From JBEOJY01 sp040275305 (GTDB lineage: Bacteria > Pseudomonadota > Alphaproteobacteria > UBA9219): a DNA stretch of 24,636 nt. The DNA is taken from positions 1 through 24,636 of the forward strand of contig JBEOJY010000023.1 of assembly GCA_040275305.1 (NCBI GenBank), given 5' to 3'. Below are positions 7,212-15,044 of this stretch, piece after piece (position 1 is the stretch's first letter; each line of letters opens with the position of its first letter). The notes beneath the pieces are model-generated. The model had not been told where the DNA came from. It made no database searches and saw only the letters and a list, made by a program, of their open reading frames with translations. Both the position numbers and the translations under genes were made by a program.

Positions 7212-8291
7212 ATGTCTCATCCCATGCTTGAAATCAGTCCTGTTCTGTCAGGAAAATTTGATCAGCCATCCTATGTTCCCGCTGCGGTTAACTTTACGGC
7301 CGGGGAGACTTCTCGCAGCGCTTCTGAATCCGAATCCAGCGCCGAAGTCGATACACGCCGTTACACCAAGTTTGATCGCACTGCCGCCAATGCGGGAAGC
7401 ACGACAGATTTTACGTTCGACGATTTCCTCGATCTTATCAATCCTCTTGAGCATATTCCGGGCGTTAGCTCGGTTTTCCGGGCCCTCAATGGCGACTCTA
7501 TCCATCCGGTTTCGCGCGTGGCGGGGGATGTGCTCTATGGCAGCGTTCTGGGGCTTGCTTCTGCGGTATTCGGCGCGGTGGGCGCGGTAGCTGATAGTGT
7601 TAGCGAAGCCAGCAACGGCCAAGACGCTACGGGATTGGCGGTTTCCGCCATGCTTGGCGAAGATTTATCGGCATCGGGTTCTTCACGGGTCGCACGTTCC
7701 CAGACGAGCGACGTTCAGCAGCTTGCCGCGGCCATTAATCCTTCCACCGATGCGTCAGCAAGGACGCTCGCGGCAATGTTGCAGCCTGCGGTTCAAAAAA
7801 TTTCGCCGCAAGAAACGTCGCTGTCCTCCGGCCCGCAAGCGGTTGCGGAGGGCCAATCCCAGTCATATAACTTGCCTTCGCAAGTCGCTCTTCAGGCTGC
7901 CGCGTCTGCCAACAAAGCTTATCCGCTTGACCGCAGCAAGATGCCGTATGGCGGCGTTATGGCGCCCGTCAACGGAACTTTTCCGGGACAGGCCTTGGCG
8001 CTATCCGGGGCTTCCGGAACGCCGCAGATGGGTTCCACGATTTATACGGGCCGTTTTGGGGCCGCAGCATCCGACCCTTCCGCCCATTTGCGCGGCTCCA
8101 ATGTTTCGGTATCAGCAAATAATCGTAGCGACACAGTGGCATCGGAGCTTTCCGGCACTTCGTCAAACTCTCAACCTTCCGGCGCGCGCAATCCTTTGCC
8201 ACAGGCGCTTGTGGATGATTTAGTGGCTATGCGCGCGCTGAAGCAATATAAGAGCGTCGCGGCTGGAAACCGCAATGGCTTTGCCGACTAA
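7212..8291 (+). CDS. Conserved-looking hypothetical protein, 359 aa, with glycine/alanine-rich hydrophobic segment
   Basis: No named family is assigned. From the ATG at 7212 (MSHPMLEIS; an alternative ATG is at 7224) the protein has a short N-terminal part rich in Ser and Glu. A structured segment at about 65-150 contains FTFDDFLDLINPLEHIPG, SSVFRALNGD and SPVSRVAGD-like text, then an LYGSVLGLASAVFGAVGAVAD hydrophobic stretch with glycine-zipper spacing. The last 200 residues are Ser, Ala, Gln and Asn rich and probably disordered, apart from a basic helix near the end (DLVAMRALKQYKSVAAG). No signal peptide is seen. It is divergent from the aminomutase gene and followed directly by two miniature elements. 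A flagellar or cell-surface link is possible but unsupported. Confidence 0.7.
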   Translation: MSHPMLEISPVLSGKFDQPSYVPAAVNFTAGETSRSASESESSAEVDTRRYTKFDRTAANAGSTTDFTFDDFLDLINPLEHIPGVSSVFRALNGDSIHPVSRVAGDVLYGSVLGLASAVFGAVGAVADSVSEASNGQDATGLAVSAMLGEDLSASGSSRVARSQTSDVQQLAAAINPSTDASARTLAAMLQPAVQKISPQETSLSSGPQAVAEGQSQSYNLPSQVALQAAASANKAYPLDRSKMPYGGVMAPVNGTFPGQALALSGASGTPQMGSTIYTGRFGAAASDPSAHLRGSNVSVSANNRSDTVASELSGTSSNSQPSGARNPLPQALVDDLVAMRALKQYKSVAAGNRNGFAD

Positions 8292-8306
8292 GGGCTTACT
8301 TTTTCC

Positions 8307-8442
8307 GTAACTGCCAAGGTTGTAGAGGTTGTGCGGTAAGGACTTCTTGATTCCCCCCCCCTCCTCGCCCGCAAGGGGGAAGGAATCGCATAGTCCTTGC
8401 TGAAAAGGTCTTTCTGGTTCTCAAAACGGACTTGAGAATTAC
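8307..8442. mobile_element. IS66-type miniature element, copy 1 of a tandem pair (136 bp)
   Basis: The ends are GTAACTGCCAAG (8307-8318) and CTTGAGAATTAC (8431-8442), imperfect inverted repeats beginning GTAA. The flanks CTTTTTCC (8299-8306) and CATTTTCC (8443-8450) match at seven of eight positions, as an 8-bp target duplication would. The core holds a nine-C run and a CCTCGCCCGCAAGGGGG palindrome. The right 60 bases align with 17581-17641. IS66-family elements are known for GTAA ends and 8-bp duplications. It starts 16 bases after the preceding stop codon and may help to end that transcript. Confidence 0.65.
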
Positions 8443-8451
8443 CATTTTCCC

Positions 8452-8551
8452 GTAACTCCCAAGCCCTTCTTGGAAGAGCAAGAGCAGCGTCACAAAAAGG
8501 ACCGTCATTGCGAGGATTGTCTACATATCCAATGCGCGGCTTGGATGTTAC
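8452..8551. mobile_element. IS66-type miniature element, copy 2 of a tandem pair (100 bp)
   Basis: GTAACTCCCAAG (8452-8463) and CTTGGATGTTAC (8540-8551) form inverted ends. Flanks ATTTTCCC (8444-8451) and TTTTTCCC (8552-8559) match at seven of eight positions. It is the shortest copy and retains only the start of the usual core (AGGACCGTCATTGCGAGGA). It lies nine bases from the previous copy, so both appear to have used nearly the same TTTTTCCC target. Confidence 0.7.
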
Positions 8552-8710
8552 TTTTTCCCGCTGCGTTAAGGGTGTGTAAACATCTTCGTATGATTTTCGG
8601 GGGGGGTGCGCTTTCGCCAACAGGGTGGCGTTCTTTTTGATTCCGGCGCATATATATGCGATCTCTTTCTTGTCCTTGCTTTTGTTCGACCCGGATAGTG
8701 TTTCACGTGG

Positions 8711-10252
8711 TTGTCGATGACCAATGATCTTGTCTCTCTTGCGCTTGAAGCCCTGCGGCGAAAAGATTTTGCCGCAGCGCGTAAGGCTATGCGTGAATTC
8801 GCAGATGAACATCCTTTGGAATTTCAGCATTATTTGATTCTTGGTCTTTCGGAGTTAGCCCTTCAGGACTATTTCTCGGCGCGCGATGTTTTTGAAGAAG
8901 CCTCGCAGGTTTTTCCGCATCAGGCGCAGGTCTGGTTTAACCTTGGCGTGGCGCTGGAGAATACGGGGGCGCTTGACGAAGCGGCAGCCAGCTATGAAAA
9001 AAGCCTTACCATACATTCTGAGCAGGCCGATGCTTGCGGCAACCTTTCTAATATCTATCGTAAACGCGGGCGTTTCCATGATGCCGAAATGATGGCGCAC
9101 CGGGCTTTTGAGCTTGGAGCGCCAAAAGCGCAAGCCTTGAACCTTTTGGGGCTCGCGCTGGCTTGCCAGGGAAAATTCGAAGCCGCCGAGTCTACTTATC
9201 GTCAAGCTTTGACGCATGATCCGAATTGCGCGCAGGCTTTGGCTAACCTTGCAAGTTTATCGGTTGATAAGCTTGATTTTTCTTCCGCATGGCCTTTGTT
9301 TGAATCCGCGCGTAAGATCAATGACGCGCCTGAGATCAGGCTGGTGGAGGGGTTGTCCAGACTTCTGGCCGGAGATGCGGCTCAAGGGTGGCCTTTGCAA
9401 GAGGCGCGGCTAGAAATTTCTGGCGCGTTACGCATGCGCCCCACTTGTCCCATGTGGAAGGGGGAGTCTCTGCACGGCAAGAGGTTATTGGTTCTCGCCG
9501 AGCAGGGGTTCGGCGACGTGATCCAATTTTGCAGGTATGGCAGGCTTTTGTCCGAAATCGGAGCGGAATTGATATGGGTTGTTCCACGTCCGCTTGTCCG
9601 GTTTCTGGCCGCAAATCTTTCCGGGCGCGTCCAGGGGGAAGACGAGCCCTTGCCCGATGCGGAGTTGTGGCTACCGATCATGTCGCTGCCACTTGCTACG
9701 GGCAAACTTGATTTTTCTGACGCGCCTGCGGCGCCTTATCTACGCGCGCCAGAAGCGCCTTTGCTCCCGCGTAAAGGCGGTAATTCTGTTCGGCATATTG
9801 GGCTTGTTTGGACGGCTTCCCCTACGCATCAGCGCGACCACGAACGTTCGATCAGTCTTAATGCGCTTGCCGCCCTTTGGGGCATTAAGGGCAGCCGCTA
9901 TTATGCTCCGTTCGTGAATCCACGGATTGACGAGCAGCTTAGGTCTCAACCCATTATCCGTCTTGACAAGGTCATCAGCGATTTCGCAGATACTGCGGCA
10001 TTGCTTTGGCAGCTTGACGGGCTGGTGGCGGTCGATACGGCGGCGGCGCATTTGGCGGGCGCGTTAGGCGTGCGCACATGGCTTTTGTTGCCTTATTGTC
10101 CGGACTGGCGTTGGGGCACGTTGGGAACGACGACCCCGTGGTACCCATCGGTTACGCTTTACCGTCAAAAAGCGGCGGGAGATTGGGATGATGTCATTGA
10201 AGGTTTGACGCAAGACATTGCGGCCTATTGCGCGCAGGCTTTACCGTTATAA
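8711..10252 (+). CDS. TPR-repeat protein with GT9-like glycosyltransferase C-terminal domain
   Basis: The 513-aa frame begins with TTG at 8711; an ATG two codons later (8717) is an equally good start, and neither has a clear ribosome site. Residues about 5-235 form several 34-residue TPR units (for example VWFNLGVALENTGALDEAAASYEKSL and ALNLLGLALACQGKFEAAESTYRQAL). From about 250 a glycosyltransferase fold follows, with EQGFGDVIQFCRYG and, near residue 440, VDTAAAHLAGALGV then LLPYCPDWRWG. This architecture is common in alphaproteobacteria, often near flagellar or surface-polysaccharide loci, and resembles sugar transferases acting on proteins. The acceptor is unknown here. It converges on the esterase gene with a 6-bp overlap. 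Confidence 0.85.
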   Translation: MSMTNDLVSLALEALRRKDFAAARKAMREFADEHPLEFQHYLILGLSELALQDYFSARDVFEEASQVFPHQAQVWFNLGVALENTGALDEAAASYEKSLTIHSEQADACGNLSNIYRKRGRFHDAEMMAHRAFELGAPKAQALNLLGLALACQGKFEAAESTYRQALTHDPNCAQALANLASLSVDKLDFSSAWPLFESARKINDAPEIRLVEGLSRLLAGDAAQGWPLQEARLEISGALRMRPTCPMWKGESLHGKRLLVLAEQGFGDVIQFCRYGRLLSEIGAELIWVVPRPLVRFLAANLSGRVQGEDEPLPDAELWLPIMSLPLATGKLDFSDAPAAPYLRAPEAPLLPRKGGNSVRHIGLVWTASPTHQRDHERSISLNALAALWGIKGSRYYAPFVNPRIDEQLRSQPIIRLDKVISDFADTAALLWQLDGLVAVDTAAAHLAGALGVRTWLLLPYCPDWRWGTLGTTTPWYPSVTLYRQKAAGDWDDVIEGLTQDIAAYCAQALPL

Positions 10253-10912
10253 GCCTATAAATTTTTGTTTCAGGAAGGCTCTTCCGCGCGCGATTCCGGC
10301 TTCGTCGATGCTGTGGGCTAGCTGGGGACAAGAAAATGTTTCCGTTGCCAGCCCTGCGGCGGAGAGTTCGCGCACGGCTTCGGACATGAGCGCATGCGGC
10401 ACAACATCGTCGCAAAGGCCGTGCACCAAGAGTATCGGCGGAGAGCAGCGCTTTTCCGTTTGCAGCGATCCTCCGTCTATCAGACATCCTGAGTAGCCGA
10501 TCACGGCAGCGATAGGTTGCGAGCGTCTTGGGGCAACGTAGAGCGACATCATGGTTCCTTGCGAGAACCCTATCAAAGCCATCTTGTCGGGCGTCAAGTC
10601 GCGGTTTTTAAGGATATTGTCGAGATAGGCGTTCAAGATGGGCGCGGCAGCTCGCACGCCCATGGCGATGGCGGATGCGTCGCGGCTTTGCAGGCTGAAC
10701 CATTGCCTACCGCCGAATTCGGGCGGAGCCATATCATAGGGGAACGGCGCGTCTGGACAGATAAATTCGCAATCCGGAAAGTCATGCTGCAGCATTTGTC
10801 CGATAGCCAGAAGCCCACCATCGCCGCGATCACCAACGCCATGCAGAAACACCGCCACCCGTTGCGGTTTACCACCACGCAACGGGGCAAGCGAGTAATC
10901 CTTTAACAGCAT
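10247..10912 (-). CDS. Alpha/beta-hydrolase, phospholipase/carboxylesterase family
   Basis: The 221-aa size fits the Abhydrolase_2 (YpfH/EstB-like) family of cytoplasmic carboxylesterases or lysophospholipases. Visible motifs are the oxyanion-hole VFLHGVGDRGDGG (about 21-33), the nucleophile elbow GFSQG near residue 134, the acid-loop segment LVHGLCDDVVP and the catalytic His in LAHSID. APPEFGGRQWF and PDAPFPYD are also typical of the family. The ATG shares one base with the stop of the upstream SIMPL-like gene (TGATG), so the two are probably translationally coupled. Substrate cannot be deduced. Confidence 0.88.
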   Translation of the reverse strand: MLLKDYSLAPLRGGKPQRVAVFLHGVGDRGDGGLLAIGQMLQHDFPDCEFICPDAPFPYDMAPPEFGGRQWFSLQSRDASAIAMGVRAAAPILNAYLDNILKNRDLTPDKMALIGFSQGTMMSLYVAPRRSQPIAAVIGYSGCLIDGGSLQTEKRCSPPILLVHGLCDDVVPHALMSEAVRELSAAGLATETFSCPQLAHSIDEAGIARGRAFLKQKFIGL

Positions 10913-11661
10913 CAGCGCTTGTGCTCAACGCCAGTCACGGGCGCTTGCGGCGGGACAGCAGCCAACTTCACCATGGCCGAGACGGAAATCTTTTCAGAGC
11001 GTTCCATTGGCGTTGCGTTGTTCATATCTGTGGGGATGCTGGAGGCCATCGCGGTCAATTGCCGCTTACTTCCCATCATTTCACTCACGACATAGGGTTG
11101 CGGCATGCCTTCATCCACTAAGATAATCTCGGCAATCCTGTAATTGCGTCCCGGCAACGCGGCGTTAAGCGCGGTAAGCTGATCGGCGGCGTTCTTGTAT
11201 ATCTTTGTCCGCAGAGCGGCGCGGGTGGTTTCCGTTTCGTCTAGAGTCGGGCTGAAATCGATAGCCGCAACGCTTAGCTGCATCCCGGCTTTTCCAGCTT
11301 TTTTCGCGGCGTCGTGCAGGCCACCAAGCGTATTTTCCGGCAATCTCGCTTCGAAGCTTGCGCTCCAACGCTCCAATCCGGTTTGATCCTGCGATCGGGT
11401 AAAGCCCGTGAGCTTCCAGTCAGTTTTTGCCAGATTCTCAACCGCTTTCAACATGTCGCCACGCGCGGTGGCTGCTGCATTGCCGCTTACGGCGGCCTCG
11501 ACATTGATCATGACACGCGCTGTTTTGGTCGATATCCAGTCTTCTGCGGACAGCGTAAAAGTCACAGTATCCTGTATCTTTTGCGGCTCTTCGGCCTGCG
11601 CTCCGCCGTTTGCGAGCAACAACAGCCCCGTTGCGCATGCCAGAATTCGGTTTGACATCAT
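10912..11661 (-). CDS. Exported SIMPL-domain (DUF541)-like protein
   Basis: The protein has 249 aa with a clear Sec signal peptide (about 1-23, ending GGAQA). The mature part has the pattern of SIMPL proteins: an early strand with VTFTLSAEDWI and VMINVEAAVSG, a helix (ARGDMLKAVENLAKTDWKLTGF), alternating strands, and a second helix-rich half (RAALRTKIYKNAADQLTALNAAL) followed by YRIAEIILVDEG. A basic C-terminal tail ends VEHKR. Family members are periplasmic or outer-membrane proteins of uncertain function. ATG at 11661 is used because AGGGGA lies about seven bases upstream; the next ATG is immediately adjacent. The downstream esterase is overlapped by one base. Family assignment is by overall pattern and could be wrong. 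Confidence 0.65.
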   Translation of the reverse strand: MMSNRILACATGLLLLANGGAQAEEPQKIQDTVTFTLSAEDWISTKTARVMINVEAAVSGNAAATARGDMLKAVENLAKTDWKLTGFTRSQDQTGLERWSASFEARLPENTLGGLHDAAKKAGKAGMQLSVAAIDFSPTLDETETTRAALRTKIYKNAADQLTALNAALPGRNYRIAEIILVDEGMPQPYVVSEMMGSKRQLTAMASSIPTDMNNATPMERSEKISVSAMVKLAAVPPQAPVTGVEHKR

Positions 11662-11789
11662 GACGTTCCCCTGATTTTGACGATTCGCTATTTGGCAGTT
11701 TTTTTATTCAATCAGTCCGCTGCCAAAAGATCAAGTCGCAACTTTTTCTGGCAGAATTGTGAAGAATATATTGTTTTATTATGGCATAT

Positions 11790-12974
11790 TTATCGCGTAT
11801 TGGGTTGCGATTCCGCGAGATTGCAGCTCACCCCTTCATGGTCAATAATCTGGTAGACAGCCGGTAGCCCCATAGAACCAAGACATTGCACGGCGAATTG
11901 CTCCGGCGCAAAGGGGGACGGCATGGTCAGCGTCAGCACAGCGCCGAGGGGCGCTCCACCCGGCACCTCAATCGCGGCGTTACAGAGCCTTACCGTCGAT
12001 GTCTGGCAGGGAAACAGGTTGCAGGAGATATCCTCAGCGTTATCGACGCGGTATTTCGCCGTCGCGTTCGGGCCTTCCGCGCAGCGCGCGCGCATGACGA
12101 GATTGTACCCGCTTTCAGGATTTGCGAGAACGGAAGGCGGCACGGGAACCTTGACAGAGCCACCGACCTTCACGCTGGTCGGTATGTTGACCGGGGCTCC
12201 GCAGAGCGTCACATCCGACGGTGGACAGGTCTGCAAGTCGCACGTCACTTCGGTCGCGTCAACAATGCGGTAGGCGGGGGTGCCGTTGACGGCGAGGCAC
12301 TGAACAGTGAAGGGCTGAGGTTGGTGGGGAAACGGCACCACAAGGTTGGCTACCGCGCCTATCGGCCCTGCGGGAACGCGCACAACCTTGCCGCAAATCG
12401 TCACGCTGCTGTTCAGGCAGGCAGCCCCCAGTCCCATCATCGGCGAAAGCTGGGCATTTTGGTTTATCCTGAACGGTTTAGGATGAAGTCTACGCCAATC
12501 GTTATGCGCACCCTGATGATTCTCGGCATCTTTATGCGGCGTTATGCGCTGAGGGGGGGCGGCGGCGGGCGACGCTTGGGTCTGGGGAGCTTGTAGCGCG
12601 GGCATTGGTTCAGGTTGCCGGGGCGCGTTTTTCGTTGCATCGGACGGTAGAATAATTTTTACGTTTGAGGAGCCAGACGTTTGACGAGGCATAATCATGG
12701 TTTCCGCAGCGGGCATTTCGTCCGCAGAGGGTTTATGCGGCGAGAGAGGGCTATAAGCTGGGATCTCGCCATCCAAAGGTTTGTTCGGTAAGAACGACTG
12801 ATCTTCCCCCATGGTTTCTTCCGGGGTTGGAAGATGCGGCGAAACGCGATAGGCATCGCCGGTTACCACGGCAGGAGGGATTTGATCCGCCCAAGCCATG
12901 GTCGGGATTGAGATCGTGATGGCCAACAGCAACGCGCCACTCAGATTAATCGACATTGCCGGGCTTTTACGCAT
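11790..12974 (-). CDS. Secreted protein with three four-cysteine repeats (novel-looking, 394 aa)
   Basis: A Sec signal peptide (about 1-29, ending MAWA) is followed by a Pro-rich, probably disordered stretch to about residue 180. Three repeats of about 65-70 residues then run to the end. Cysteines fall at 186, 194, 226 and 245; 250, 258, 298 and 318; 323, 331, 364 and 384. Within each repeat the spacing is C-x7-C, a gap of about 31-39, then C-x18/19-C. Shared text includes VTICG, VTLCG or VRLCN, a P-rich strand, VQCL or RARC, and Y-I/V-D. Each unit probably folds as a small disulfide-stabilised beta domain in the periplasm or outside the cell. No known family is recognised. GGAG about seven bases before the ATG supports the start. 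Confidence 0.75.
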   Translation of the reverse strand: MRKSPAMSINLSGALLLAITISIPTMAWADQIPPAVVTGDAYRVSPHLPTPEETMGEDQSFLPNKPLDGEIPAYSPLSPHKPSADEMPAAETMIMPRQTSGSSNVKIILPSDATKNAPRQPEPMPALQAPQTQASPAAAPPQRITPHKDAENHQGAHNDWRRLHPKPFRINQNAQLSPMMGLGAACLNSSVTICGKVVRVPAGPIGAVANLVVPFPHQPQPFTVQCLAVNGTPAYRIVDATEVTCDLQTCPPSDVTLCGAPVNIPTSVKVGGSVKVPVPPSVLANPESGYNLVMRARCAEGPNATAKYRVDNAEDISCNLFPCQTSTVRLCNAAIEVPGGAPLGAVLTLTMPSPFAPEQFAVQCLGSMGLPAVYQIIDHEGVSCNLAESQPNTR

Positions 12975-13000
12975 ATGACATCTCCGGACGAATTTTCGGC

Positions 13001-13183
13001 TGCCTCTAACACCTCAAAGAGTTGGCATCATCACGAGCCTAGCGAAGCGGTCCAGAGTCGCAAAAAACAGCGCTGAAGGCTCTGGATTTCCGCGTCTCCT
13101 CCCGCCTTCGCCCTTTGGGCTACGGCGAGGCAAGGCGGCTGTTCGTCATGACGGTTTTGCCAATTCTTGACATACGATAGGCA
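13001..13183. repeat. Type A palindromic repeat with CGTCATGACGG-type core
   Basis: The left end TGCCTCTAACACCTCAAAGA (from 13001) and the right end CAATTCTTGACATACGATAG then GCA (to 13183) are imperfect inverted repeats (TGCCT..., TCAA, GARTTGGCA). The core contains GCGAAGCGGTCCAGAG, a GAAGGCTCTGGATTTCCGCG stretch and GTTCGTCATGACGG. The copy lies between the cysteine-repeat gene and the lpxC stop, so it is in the 3' region of lpxC. No target duplication was found. Confidence 0.55.
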
Positions 13184-13232
13184 TATCGCGAAAATATCAG
13201 GAGCTGGGGGTTCTGCCAAGGGGCTTGCTGGT

Positions 13233-14198
13233 TTACAGATAGCGCCAAGCCGAAGGCGTTTCGAACAGCGCATGAAGCAAGCGATTGTTCATCGCGTGAC
13301 CGGAGCAGCGGCCTTCGAAATGGCCCCTGATTACGCCTCCCGCAAGCGCAAGATCACCTACGGCGTCGAGAAGCTTGTGCCTTGCGAATTCGTTGGCATA
13401 GCGCAGACCGCCTTCATTGAGGATGCTGTCGCCCTTGATCACGATGGCGTTGTCGAGCGAGCCGCCACGCGCAAGGCCGAGTTTGCGCAGTTGATCGACT
13501 TCCTCGAAGAAGCCGAAGGTTCGCGCCTTGCTGATTTCACGCTTGAAGCCTTCTGAAGACAGTACCCAATCCATCGTCTGGCTGTTGATCGGCGCGCGCG
13601 CGAAGGCGATATCGACGGTCAGGCGGCTTTCCGAAGCAGGTGACAGGCGCGCAAAGCGCTGGCCGTCGACGACTTCGATGGGCGACAAGATTTCGATGAT
13701 TTTGCGCGTGGCGTCCTGCGCTTGCGTTCCCGCGCTTTCGATCATGGCAACGTAGGGCGCGGCGCTTCCATCCATCATAGGGACTTCGGCGCGGTCGATT
13801 TCCACGAAGGCGTTGTCGATGCCCATCGCGTGAAGCGCGGCCATCAGATGCTCGATGGTCGCCACGCGCGTTCCGGCTTTGTTGCCGATGACGGTGCAAA
13901 GCTTGGTATCGACGACAGTATCCCAACGCGCAGCGACGTGGCGCGCGCCGTTTAAGAGGTCGGTGCGGATGAACACGATGCCGGTATCTTCCGGAGCCGG
14001 AGTCAGGCGCAGATGCGAAATTTCGCCTGAGTGCAGCCCGATGCCGGAACACGAGATTTCATGAGCTATTGTGCGCTGTTTCTGGGTTGCAGTTTCTGTT
14101 TTCATGCGCTTTCTTGCAAGCGACTCATAGGAAAGCCCTGAAACAAATCCGGTTTCCGCCACTTCTTCCATGTTCAGGCTTGCCGTATCAAAGCTCAT
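13233..14198 (-). CDS. lpxC: UDP-3-O-acyl-N-acetylglucosamine deacetylase
   Basis: LpxC performs the committed deacetylation step of lipid A synthesis and is a cytoplasmic zinc enzyme. From ATG 14198 it has 321 aa. Family motifs are QRTIAHEISCSGIGLHSG, TVVDTKLCTVI, ATIEHLMAALHAMGIDNA with zinc ligand His117, VPMMDGSAAP, RHKLLDAVGDLAL with His274 and zinc ligand Asp278, and the catalytic His301 in GHAMNN. The frame extends to 14222, but AGGA upstream of 14198 favours that start. A third ATG, just before KTETATQKQR, would give a 290-aa protein closer to the bare fold, so about 30 N-terminal residues are uncertain. The presence of LpxC implies an LPS-bearing cell. Confidence 0.95.
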   Translation of the reverse strand: MSFDTASLNMEEVAETGFVSGLSYESLARKRMKTETATQKQRTIAHEISCSGIGLHSGEISHLRLTPAPEDTGIVFIRTDLLNGARHVAARWDTVVDTKLCTVIGNKAGTRVATIEHLMAALHAMGIDNAFVEIDRAEVPMMDGSAAPYVAMIESAGTQAQDATRKIIEILSPIEVVDGQRFARLSPASESRLTVDIAFARAPINSQTMDWVLSSEGFKREISKARTFGFFEEVDQLRKLGLARGGSLDNAIVIKGDSILNEGGLRYANEFARHKLLDAVGDLALAGGVIRGHFEGRCSGHAMNNRLLHALFETPSAWRYL

Positions 14199-14337
14199 CT
14201 TGCGTCGTCCTAAAAACCTCATGCGCCGCGCGTTTCTTCGCGCTTGCTCTTCTGTTATTAACCAAATTTTCCGGTTAAGCGCGACTCAAGGTTTCTTACG
14301 GATTGTTACGCCAACAACACATTGATATTGTTGTTAT

Positions 14338-14976
14338 TTATGTTTCGTCCCGGTTTTTGCCGAAAGCGCACAAATCCTTGACGAGGCAGGTTTCGCACAG
14401 CGGGGCGCGCGCCTTACAGACATAGCGGCCATGGAGGATCAGCCAATGATGCGCGTGGGGCAGCCAGCGTTTCGGAACTGCTTTTAACAATTTACGTTCG
14501 ACCTCCTCCGGCGTTTTCCCCCGCGCCATTCCGGTGCGGTTCGCGACCCGAAAGACGTGCGTATCGACGGCGAGCGTCGGTTCGCCGAATGCGACGTTTA
14601 GCACGACATTGGCGGTTTTCCGGCCTACGCCGGGCAAATTTTCCAAGGCTTCGCGGCTGCGAGGGACTTCGCCGCTATGCCGTTCGATAAGGATTTTCGA
14701 CAAGGCGATGATGTTTTTGGCTTTGGCGTTGAACAATCCGATGGTGCAAACGTGCCGTTTGAGGCCGTCTTCGCCGAGCGCCAGCATCTGTTCCGGCTTT
14801 GTGACCTTCGCAAACAGCGCTTTGGTCGCTTTGTTGACTCCTGTATCGGTTGCCTGAGCGCTTAAAACCACCGCGACCAGCAGCGTATAGGGATTGACGT
14901 ATTCCAGCTCGCTGTTCGGTTCCGGGCGCTCGGCGGCGAGACGCCTAAAAAACTCGTCGATGGAGGAAGGAGTCAT
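14338..14976 (-). CDS. nth: Endonuclease III (DNA glycosylase/AP lyase)
   Basis: The enzyme removes oxidised pyrimidines and cuts abasic sites during base-excision repair. At 212 aa it has the usual length. The helix-hairpin-helix LPGVGRKTA contains catalytic Lys120, Asp138 lies in VDTHVFRVANR, and Cys187, Cys194, Cys197 and Cys203 form the C-x6-C-x2-C-x5-C iron-sulfur motif. These positions equal those known for the E. coli enzyme. AAGGA lies upstream of the ATG. Transcription diverges from the GT9 operon across a short gap of about 68 bases. A small AT-rich hairpin (14313-14335) lies just past the stop. Confidence 0.97.
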   Translation of the reverse strand: MTPSSIDEFFRRLAAERPEPNSELEYVNPYTLLVAVVLSAQATDTGVNKATKALFAKVTKPEQMLALGEDGLKRHVCTIGLFNAKAKNIIALSKILIERHSGEVPRSREALENLPGVGRKTANVVLNVAFGEPTLAVDTHVFRVANRTGMARGKTPEEVERKLLKAVPKRWLPHAHHWLILHGRYVCKARAPLCETCLVKDLCAFGKNRDET

Positions 14977-15044
14977 GGGGTATCCTTGTGGTCCGTAAGA
15001 GATGCGTTTTGCGTTCGCGCTCTTCGCGCTATAACCTCTTCACC

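Noticed and set aside
8288..8830. 180-aa minus-strand open frame across the tandem elements
   Set aside because: It spans two mobile elements and the start of the TPR gene; composition is typical of translated repeat DNA.
11703..11760. CTGCCA/TGGCAG hairpin as terminator of the cysteine-repeat gene
   Set aside because: The arms are far apart and no T-run follows in the right orientation, so it is not supported.
13537..14052. 171-aa minus-strand frame overlapping lpxC
   Set aside because: Arg/His-rich shadow of lpxC in another frame; no family features.
14258..14278. TTAACC/GGTTAA pair upstream of lpxC as a CtrA site
   Set aside because: The spacing does not match the TTAA-N7-TTAA arrangement, and AT-rich pairs of this kind arise easily by chance.
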